This document shows, piece by piece, positions 55,531 to 64,000 of a stretch of DNA of 64,000 bases. Numbering within the stretch: position 1 is the first letter of the stretch; the number at the start of each line of letters is the position of its first letter. The notes below the pieces were generated by a model. That model was not told the origin of the DNA and made no database searches. It saw only the letters and a program-made list of their open reading frames with translations. The DNA comes from Otatea glauca (Eukaryota; Streptophyta; Magnoliopsida; Poales; Poaceae). The position numbers were made by a program, and so were the translations under genes. The DNA lies in NCBI GenBank assembly GCA_036346275.1, contig CM070723.1, forward strand, positions 7,688,001-7,752,000. Reading direction: 5' to 3'.

Positions 55531-57367
55531 TGAGCGCATCTAGGCTCCCTATTTGTGTAAATTATGCTTATTATATAGGTTTTGGTGTTGATGACTAACT
55601 AAAAAGGATACTTAGTGTAAACTGAAAATAGTCAGATTTGATGATCAAGGCTAAGGTGTTTTTCTAGTTTTGGCTTGGGAGTTGATTCAAGTCATATAGT
55701 TAAAATCACCATACTATTAAGAGGGATTATACATAAGAAATGATCTTGGTTCATATGCAAAACCACTAAGATTACTTGGAGCATAGGACTTTTCATATTT
55801 CTCTCTCAAAAATCCAGAGCCTTATCTTGATAGCCAAAACAATTATCTCTGGACCAAACTTCTTTTTACTCAGGCCCTCAAAGATCCTAAATTCAAAATT
55901 CTAACCGAGCGTACAACATGTACGCCGGACCGATATTTTCGGTCCGGCGCTAAGAATTATCTTCACCAAGCGTACTCCATGTACGTCGGACCAACTTTTT
56001 CAGTCCGGCGTTAATATTCCCCTTTGATTCTTCTTCAACCAAATATAACTATGTTCGTCAGTCCAATCTAAATTCTTTCTATAATTTAGTCCGACATGAG
56101 TTATACTTCCTCTACATAAAACTCTAGTCCGTGTTAAAATTTATTTTAATCAGAAATATAAAGTCTGATGCAGACCAGAATTCCTTGTGTACGTCGGACC
56201 AATTTGTCCTGTCCGACGCGAACATGTTTCACCCTGATAAAACCAGCCGTTTACCCATGTAAGCAGGACCAACTTTTTCGGTCCGCCGCAAACGTTATTT
56301 GCTGGTACTCAAAAGAAACAAAAACATGTGTATTCCGGACCAACTTTTTCGGTCCGACGCAAGCATTCTCTTGCTGATATCAAAATCAAGCAATGCATGT
56401 GTACGACGGACCAATATTTTCGGTCCGGCGTAAATGGGTCTCTCTGAGTTCAACAAAGCTTGTCAATACTATATACCCCGGACTAAAATTTCCGGTCCAG
56501 CGTGTGTGTAGTTTGACTTATGGTTCATACACCATAGAATTCTTGCAAAAGGGTAGCAGTTGACCTACCCCATCTAACCTACCAAACCTCAACGAGCAAA
56601 TGGCAGATGTAACGGTTATCTCTGTTCTGAGTCTATATATAGCCTGCCTAGGTTCTCAAACAAAAGAAGAAGAAGAAACATAGAGCTTTGCACATTCACG
56701 TCTTTTGATATCCTAAACATCTTTGACATCATTCAAATCATATACAACTCTTGATCTTTAGAATTCTTAAGCCTCATTTTCATCAAGAGTTTGAGCATCA
56801 ACTCAGAAATCACAAACATTCATTCTAAACATTTAGAGTGCTTGCTCCAAGCTAAGTCTAGTTTGCATCTAGCTACTGAACCAAGAGACATGGCTTGTGG
56901 ATAGTCTATTACTCTTGGAACTAGCTGTTCCTAGACGGTTGGAGAAGTTGTTGGTGTGACCTATCCAATAGTGATTGTGAAAGGCCACCATTGCTGTGAA
57001 AGGTTGAGACTCACCTCACTGGAGTAGTGAAAGAGTCAAGATAGTGGAAAACCAAAAGCTATTGAGATTGGCTGTTTGGTGGAGCAATACTTCTGAGGAA
57101 GTGTTCTAACGGGGACGTAGGAATAATCTCTGAACCTCGGTGAAAAATCGTTGTGTTCTCCTGTGTTTGTTTTTATTGCTCATTATTCTCTTATAGTTTC
57201 TCATTCGAAATTTCCTTTCTTACAAAGTTTTCTTAGACAAGTGTTATTCTGAACCTTTATACTAATTGCTTCCGTTTATGCTTTTTATTGAGAAAAGTTT
57301 TTCGTAATAATTAAAAATTTTAAAGTTGCCTATTCACACCCCCATCTAGGCCAACTTGGTCCTTACA
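55531..57367 (+). mobile_element. solo LTR with hairpin array, 1.84 kb, inserted in the LINE
   Basis: It starts TGAGCGCATCTAGGC and ends CCTTACA, flanked by perfect 5-bp CTCGT duplications (55526-55530 and 57368-57372). Joining the flanks restores the LINE reading frame (HLLRALSSLMSD), which fixes both borders. A TATA box TATATATA lies at 56634-56641. Upstream of it is an array of CGGACC...GGTCCG inverted repeats. The start and the near-end block CCTATTCACACCCCCATCTAG mark it as a relative of the solo LTR at 17224-18617. Confidence 0.92.
55923..56502 (+). repeat. array of CGGACC/GGTCCG hairpins in the LTR
   Basis: About eight imperfect inverted repeats of the form CGGACC-(8-10 nt, often AACTTTTT)-GGTCCG occur near 55923, 55985, 56058, 56192, 56263, 56337, 56406 and 56478. 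Spacing is irregular, mostly 60-75 bp. Stems contain compensating or near-compensating changes. Confidence 0.8.
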
Positions 57368-57452
57368 CTCGTAGCAGATGATTTGAGAATAGGATGTCCC
57401 ATTCATGATTACAAAAAACGTGATCAAGTATGACCAAAGTAGGTTCATCCCG

Positions 57453-58909
57453 GACCTCCACGAAATCTAGACTACCGGCCGGATAAAAAAAAGTTGAAAT
57501 TGCTACAGTGATTTAATTTTTTTCGGTGAAAATTCGCATAAATTTCATGTTTTTTGGCCGGGTTTTGAACTTTTAGGACCTTATTTGACCGTATTTGGTC
57601 CAATAACCCTTAGGAAAGTCATCTCCTATGAAAATTTGTTGGAAAACCGAATTTTTGAGACATTGTAAAATTTTGACAGAAACACTGTCAGATTTTTATA
57701 AAATTGTACAAGCTTTATAATGATTTCAAAATTTTATTTTACTATATTTAGAAGTTTAGGATCATACATAAAAAATTTCAAAATAATTTAGCTTCATTTT
57801 TTATCCTTAAAAAATAAAAAATAGAATGAACATAATTGGGACAGTTACATTGTCAGAATTTTATAAATTTTCTTGAGTGTGATTATGATCTAATTTTTTT
57901 TTGAGAGATTAATAATCACCTCAGTACCATTCTATAAAATTTTCAAACAATTTAAAATTTGTTTTTTCGGTCAATCAAATCTATGTAAGCATTGAACTTC
58001 GTTTGTTATATTATATTTCAAAAAATAAAAAAGAGAAGAACATAAATGGTTTTGTGCCTTGTGAGAATTTTATAAATTCACTGGAGTGTGATAATGATTC
58101 AAAAATTTTATGATATATTAATAATTTCCTTATAACCTTTTTGTAAAATTTTCAAAAAAAATTAAAAAAAAATTATTGCTAAAGCAAATCTATGTATTTG
58201 TCATCACGCTTTTATCAGGATGTAGCACTGTCTGAATTTTTTAAAACATTTTGACAGTGATCATCATGTAAAAATTTTAAAGAAATATTAATTTTACATC
58301 AGGAACATCCAAAAAAAATTCAAAAGTTTTAATGTGGTTTAGATAATTTTTCATTTTGTTCAAGTTTGTCGGTAAGCCTTTTAATAGGGCAGTAGTACTG
58401 TTCGAATTTTTAAAAATTCATGAAGTTTGATCATCATATGAAAATTTTATGATAATCTTAGAGATGCATCATAACCATGCAAAAAAAAAATTCAAAGTTT
58501 ATAACGTGGTTTGAATCATTTTGCATTCGGTTCAAAATTGCCAGTCAGCGTTTTATCAGGACAGTAGCAATGTTTGAATTTTTAAAAAAATCCACAGACT
58601 TCATAATTATCTGAAATATTTAAGGAAATATAGCTTGTGTATCAGGACTCTCCAAAACAAATTTCAAAATTTGTAGACATCGTTTGACCCACTTTTTGGC
58701 CATTGCAAAAACGCCAAAAAATTGGATATTTCGCCCGAAATTTTGGGATTTCTCGGCGATTTTTGGGATTTCTCCGTAGCAAACGGACCGGATTTGAATT
58801 TTGGTTTTTGAATTTCGGATGAGATTTGTCCGAAATACCGAGATTTCATCGAAATTTCGTCATCCGGTCCCAGCCGTGATTTTATCCGAAAATGAAATTT
58901 GAATCCTTG
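57453..58909. mobile_element. unclassified AT-rich element inserted in the LINE
   Basis: The flanking CATCCCG occurs on both sides (57446-57452 and 58910-58916). Joining the flanks restores the LINE frame (NERDEPTLVILDHVF), so the borders are reliable to within a base or two. There are no clear terminal inverted repeats and no coding sequence. The interior holds about six degenerate repeats of ~170 bp, each with a block like gtcagaattttataaa followed by gatcatcatg-type words. Confidence 0.75.
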
Positions 58910-58916
58910 CATCCCG

Positions 58917-59500
58917 CTCATTGCTCCAAGTGTACCAATGGTTCTGCAGAGGTATCTCGCGGAGCATGCATCGATTGATCATCGCACGAAACCATGCCAT
59001 TGTCCAATGATTTAGGTTCGAGTTGTTCTTGTCTCGTGCTTCGTAGATGAGGTTGAAATCGCCAAGGAGTAGCCAGGGCATCTGGGCGGCTGGGGCAATG
59101 GACGTAAGTTCTTCTAGGAATGCGACCTTTTGTTGTTCATTTGTGGGTCCATAAACTGTTGTGAGCAGAAAGGACTTGGTGCTAGTCTGGAGAGTGATGT
59201 GCACCGTAAGTGAGAAGGTGCGGGCAACCGAGTTTGCCACTTGGACCTTATCATCGTCCCAGAGCAAGAGGATCCCTCCCCGGACTCCTTGTGCGGGCAG
59301 ACAACAAGCCGAAGCAAGGCGATGGCCTCCAATTTGGTGGACGCTAGCTGGGTCAACACATTGCAGTTAGATTCTTGCAAGGAAATGATGGCGGGCCTGG
59401 TCGCTTGGAGAATCTGATTGACCGTTGCGCATCTAGCCGGAGCATTCAGACCGCGTACATTCCAACTTAGCATAGAACAATCATACAAGATGCACGGAAT
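58917..59500 (-). pseudogene. LINE ORF2, APE-type endonuclease part
   Basis: The minus strand reads LSWNVRGLNAPARC and IISLQES, then, in another frame, TVYGPTNEQQ, WLLLGDFNLIYEARDKN and NHWYTWSNERD. These are the endonuclease/exonuclease/phosphatase motifs of plant LINEs. A frameshift lies near 59260. Confidence 0.88.
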
Positions 59501-59832
59501 GGACTGCGGAGGTAAGGGCAGGCTTGCTGAAGGCCAGCAAGGTAGCCAATGCATTCTTACATATATGAGAAGATAGTCTAGACACCCCAATGGCCAGGCC
59601 AGAAGGGAGGAAGCAAAAGACACGCAAATAAGGGCCTCGCAGGGTGCCTACTAACAAATGGCATCGTGAGACATGATGAGCCTAAGAAAGCAAAAGACAG
59701 GAAGGCGAACATTACGGACACTGAGGTGTAGTACATAAAGGACCCGCAAACAAAAGACTTGTCATGGAGGGCAACATTCTAACAGCATAGAGCATTCAAA
59801 GGAAACGGTGCACGTGATCAGTAGGCGTATTT

Positions 59833-62822
59833 TCAAACGTCACCCGCCATTGGATCACCTCCCGTCAAGGCCCCAACCGCTTGCATGACCTGCTGGCTTT
59901 GGTCATTAATGTGGCAAATACTTTTAAGGGCAGCTATGGTGTCATCAGGTAGCGGTTGATCGAAGAGCCTAATGAGTCTTTGCAAGGCCTCTGCAGGCAC
60001 CTCCTTGGCCTTTGGCGAACAGAACCCGAAGCGACGGGCAAGCAGCTCTTGAGCCATCTTTGATGTGGGTACTGTCTTCGGCTTGGACGCTAGTCGCTGA
60101 TTGCGACACAGGGCAGCACTGGCCAGGGCAAGGCCTCGATGGCAGCAATTGTTTTGCCATGCGCAGGCAGTGGCAGAATCGACCATGGAGGCTCAGTGAA
60201 GACGTCCTAAAGAAACAGTTGCACTTGACTGGAGAGACCGTCTTGCTGGTTGCTTGGAACTTCTTCGAACTGAAGGCACTAAATCTGTGAGCCGTGCTGG
60301 CTATTTGTGCTAGCAGTGCTGTGCACGGTAGCAAGGCCACCCGACTGGTTGCTCCAGCCAGGGAGCATGAAGTGCAGCCTGGAGCCCTGATGGCTGGCGG
60401 TGAGAGGCAGGGTCCTAGGCTATGGTCTGCAGCCCAGGCGTTGACATCAGCGGCTGAAGGTGAAAAGCCACCAATTTGAGTGAAGGAGTGAACCTCCTCC
60501 AACATCGGGTCGCTCCATGCAGTGGGGTGTGTAGTGCCTTGTGGCTGCAACGAATGGAGCAGCATGAGGTTCGGGGAACAAGGTGGGGCACGAACTGCCG
60601 GAGAGATGTCCATGGGGACAGCTTCGCATGCATGGATGACCAATGGTGAGCCATTAGCTTTGCAGTGCAGGGAGTTGGAGAGCTGTGAGGTGGAGATGCG
60701 AGGTCACCTTTGAAGCGAACTGCCTCGACATGGTCCTTCCCAACGAGCATCCAGACTTGGAGGCTCCGTGCACCGAGTCTCGAAGGATCTAGTGTGATGA
60801 CGCTAGTGGCCTCCTGCAGCACGGACTGGCGAGCGACTGGCATGGCTGAGACGATGTCCAGGCCCGACGTTGCACAGGGAGATAGTCCTGGTGATAGCAT
60901 GATGCCGCGGGGAGCGAATGCGTTGATTGCCCCACCGATCGCGGGGCAAGGGGTCACGCGAGCGGTTGCCACCACGAGACCGACCCACCCAAGAGCGGCT
61001 GCCCTGGCGATCGTTGTGGACTCGCAGGCGGCGAAACGCATCCTCCCTATCGTCATCATCATCCATGTGATCCTCCCGGCAGTGGCCACCAGTCGACAGC
61101 GCACGTCCGGCCAAGCGTCCAGTCGAAGGAGCGGGTCTTCGGCCATGGCTGCTCTTCAACGCGAAGATGGGGCGAATGATCTTCAGTGACATCCAAATGA
61201 TTAAGGACCTCATATGTGGAGCCATTTGGCGGATCTGAGCACGACGGCGAGGCTTCAGGAGCACCGTTCTATGCCCGCGGTGCTTTCCCATTGCGGTGCT
61301 CAGGGAAGATGGAGCATGAGATGATTCTGGGAATGTCATCCGGGCTTGAGACCCAGCCCCAAGCCCAAAAAATGTTGGTGGCCTCGTGATGACGCGTTTG
61401 CTGGTCGATGCGATCAAAGCAACACCATCCCTTGAGCGTTTCTGTCGCCGTGCTGGGGTTCCAGGCGTTGAGAGGCAGGCCCTCCAACCCAATACGAGCT
61501 CGGATCAGGAAGGAAGCATGTGCTGCAGAGCTATCAGGGATCCAAGGTGCAATGTCGAAACCACATCCGTCATGTTCAATGTGTTTAGCACGGATGACCG
61601 CATTTCGTTGCGTCGGGTAGTCGAAGCACGCCAAGAAATCCTCCGGGCTGTGGTGCGTGGCACACATGTCAACCCAGGGGATTGCGAGCTTAGCTTCAAT
61701 CGCCTTGGCCGCCTTGTATGTGTTGGCAGTATTGTCCGGGGACCTGTCTCCAGTGACCACAAGCAGGATGGCTTGTTGGTTGATCTTTGCAGCCTTGTTC
61801 GACATGGCCTGTGTGGCAGTGAAAGAATAGATGCTACGCAAATGCCGATTTGCTACGCTTCCAGAGACCGACATGGCAGGCCGTGGCCTTGCAGAAGGAA
61901 GTGCACGGCTGGGACAACTTCTTGCTTGGTGGCCACTTCGCTTGCAGCTGAAGCACTTTACTGGGTCTCTGTAGCTGGCTCGTTTGTGGTTGGAAGCAAG
62001 GAAGTGGAAGCACCTGCCTTTGAGAGCTACAGCCCAAGGTGATAAGTAGGTCGTGCCCTGTTTCTTGCTGGGAGGAGCAGTCGGTGGAGGACAATCTTAG
62101 CCGATTGAATGCGCAGGCACTAAATTGGTGTTGCATCTCCTCCACCAGTGCCTTGGCCTCACAGGATGCCAAACTAGGGACTCTCCTTTAGCATAGGCGT
62201 GATTAGGAACCGTAGGATTGGCCGCTGCGCACTTTAAAACCACAGTTGAATTGGTCTTAGCAGATCTTTTGAGAAGATTCGATGACAACACTTCACTGCA
62301 GGGCCCAGTTAATACTTGTTGTTGTGATGTGGCTGGGCAGGTGAAGTGGAGTAACTTCCCAGTAGCTGCGAATGGAGGTGCAGAGATCTCTGCAGGAGGC
62401 GACAATTCTGAGACGCCAAGTTCTAGGGTTTCGGAGATGAGGTCCACCGTCGCAGGGACGTTCGGATCGCTTCCAGATGCCCAGCCCAACGCCTGAGTCA
62501 TTTGCAATCCACCCAGATCTAAAGGCGCCAAGGATGGGGGAAGGGGGATCGAATGCTGGGGCGACGGGTTCTGCTCATAGGCGACGAAAAGGGCTGACAT
62601 CGGTGAGCCGGAAACCTGGGAATCAAGGTCATCTTTGTCTTCCAAGGCACCCCAATCCAGGTATTGCAGCCTTTCACTGGGGCTGGTCGGAGGGAGCTCG
62701 TCCGAGGGTCCAGGAGGGGACAACTCTGAATTGGACGCCGCTTCCAAGGGCGATGGGGGGGGGGGGGGCGTACAGGATGTCCCCCCTCTGCGGGGGAGCT
62801 CGACATCAGTTTTGGTGCCAAT
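59833..62822 (-). pseudogene. LINE ORF1 (nucleic-acid-binding protein)
   Basis: The minus strand has a first open segment from about 62747 (216 codons, acidic Pro/Ser-rich N-terminus). A CCHC knuckle follows (CFSCKRSGHQARSC, about 61957-61916), then a DUF4283-like or RNA-binding-like segment (61874-61269). A charged tail with frame jumps runs to about 59833. The order is that of plant L1 ORF1 proteins. Several frameshifts and stops make it non-functional. Confidence 0.75.
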
Positions 62823-64000
62823 ATTTGGCTGTGAACGATTTGTTAACTCATGGACAATCGAGCTGTTACATTATGGTAATTTACTATCGAATCAAATTGC
62901 TCTTTTAACAACAATTTATTAATCAATATTTATGATTCAAGATTGCTTAATGCAAAAGAACTTAGTAGCCATCCATTTGTTGTAGCCTATGTCTAATAAA
63001 TAATTGGATACACTACAAATCTTGCTGAGTACGCAATGTACTCAATCTTGCTATTGTTGTTGTTTATTAGGTGATGAATTAGACTACCTCAACGAATCTT
63101 ATGATAACTCAGGTTACGGGGAACTCAACGAAGAATTTTTCTAAGATTTACCTTGTCAGTTGCCTTTGAAAATTTTGGGCTAAGGCGAACTACAAGATAA
63201 TAATGTTTCCGTTGCATCTTTATTTTGACTTGTAAGAATAATATGTATAACGGTTTCTTTATCAGATGTATATATATATATATTTTTGTGCATGGATGTG
63301 TTATCAATTTTGTGAATGTGTGTACTAGCTACTGATCATGGGACTAGTACTGTAAGCACATTGGAACCTTTTATTTATGGTATTTCGTACCATAAGTGGG
63401 AGGGTCTCACATTAGCTTTCGAGTTTACTATAAAACATACGAAGGAATGTGAGTGATCAAGATGGAATTTTCCCTCTTATATAACAAGAGAGATATCTAT
63501 AGGCCCCTCGATGTGGTTGGTTCAAGGAAGTGCATGTCCATACCGAATGTGACTAAGGTGTCAATTGCAACTGAGTAATCACTACATAATGAGTGAATGA
63601 TTGAGCTATCATAGGATGACACATTTCTCACTTTGAGTTCGATCTGGTATCGTGAGGCAAAGGGATCGGTAAATGAGTACTATATAGGTTCATCTGATAT
63701 GATCTTTGTCTATATTTGAAAGTTGCTATGCCCTACTAGGGGCTGTTGCTAACTTATGGGCCGAAAGGAGTTTCTGGGCTATGGACAAATATGCATGAAC
63801 GAACATATAGGGTCACACACTTAACGGGTTGGAATACATTTGTTCGGATTGGATCTGTCACTACTGGACCAAGTGGGCTTTGCACCTTAGTTAGGTCCCT
63901 AACGTATGGTTCCACCGAGGGGCTATATAAAAGGAGTACATGAAGGCTCAGGGTATGCAACTACTGTACCACTATACCCATCGAAAAACCTAGCCGTCAC
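62823..64000. other. no gene recognised; possible retrotransposon remnant
   Basis: Composition and words such as cttgctgagtacgcaatgtactcaatcttgc (split by a short hairpin) near 63025 resemble the 3' internal part of grass Ty3/gypsy elements as I remember them. No LTR border, primer site or coding region can be fixed inside the window. A (ta)n run lies at 63269-63282. Confidence 0.3.

Larger units (their letters stand above)
52564..62822 (-). mobile_element. plant L1-type LINE, minus strand, interrupted twice
   Basis: The 3' end on the minus strand is an A-tail (T-run at 52567-52574 on the plus strand). The 5' end is near 62822, judged from ORF1. Order on the minus strand is ORF1 with a CCHC zinc knuckle, then APE-type endonuclease, reverse transcriptase and C-terminal zinc-finger region. 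A solo LTR (55531-57367) and an AT-rich element (57453-58909) have inserted into ORF2. Without them the LINE is about 6.9 kb. Target duplications of the LINE itself were not found. Confidence 0.9.

Noticed and set aside
60415..61492. Separate genes on the plus strand opposite LINE ORF1
   Set aside because: Plus-strand frames are complements of ORF1 with no domains; the minus strand has the zinc knuckle and LINE order.

Overview
The window is plant nuclear DNA from a grass. Evidence is intron-containing genes with canonical GT/AG borders, GC-rich first exons, Stowaway and Tourist MITEs, and a set of grass-type retrotransposons and hAT/Mutator elements. The gene order (Ninja/AFP protein, GDPD, RPK2-like receptor kinase, mitochondrial glycine-rich RNA-binding protein, class II histone deacetylase) matches what I recall of the Os07g0602200-Os07g0602900 interval of rice chromosome 7. 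Oryza or a close relative is therefore the best guess; this is inference from memory.

Layout. The first ~38 kb is gene-bearing. It holds a Ninja-family repressor (4305-6186, +), a secreted glycerophosphodiester phosphodiesterase (8298-9992, +), an RPK2-like LRR receptor kinase (11415-14648, -), a glycine-rich RRM protein (21857-23858, +), a small putative secreted protein (24691-25011, -) and a 13-exon class II histone deacetylase (27362-38044, -). I placed exon borders by hand; each model keeps frame across all junctions. Between and inside these genes sit non-autonomous hAT elements, MITEs, a solo LTR, SINE-like and tRNA-like pieces, and a 2.4 kb non-autonomous LTR retrotransposon in intron 3 of the deacetylase gene.

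The last ~26 kb is almost entirely transposon. A complete 8.2 kb Mutator-like element (38407-46612, 10-bp TSD) carries three genes in a row: a decayed mudrA-type transposase, a decayed plant-mobile-domain gene and a still-open GRF-like/coiled-coil gene. Both of its TIRs contain a 38-bp perfect palindrome, and related palindromic cores lie just upstream of TATA boxes of two of its genes. Only 132 bp separate its TSD from an autonomous-type hAT relic (46753-50208, 8-bp TSD). Then come a self-nested Tourist-like MITE, a hAT element carrying a FRIGIDA-like fragment, and a ~10 kb minus-strand LINE split by a solo LTR and by an AT-rich repeat element.

How things relate. The host genes are unrelated single-copy functions, not a cluster: hormone-response repression, phospholipid and phosphate metabolism, receptor signalling, organelle RNA binding and chromatin. 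The clearest theme is transposon history. Target-site duplications reconstruct most insertions exactly, including nested ones, and in the LINE removing the two insertions restores the reading frame. The deacetylase gene is the most heavily loaded: an LTR element in intron 3, a hAT inside a Stowaway in intron 4, and the Mutator element about 350 bp upstream of its start codon.
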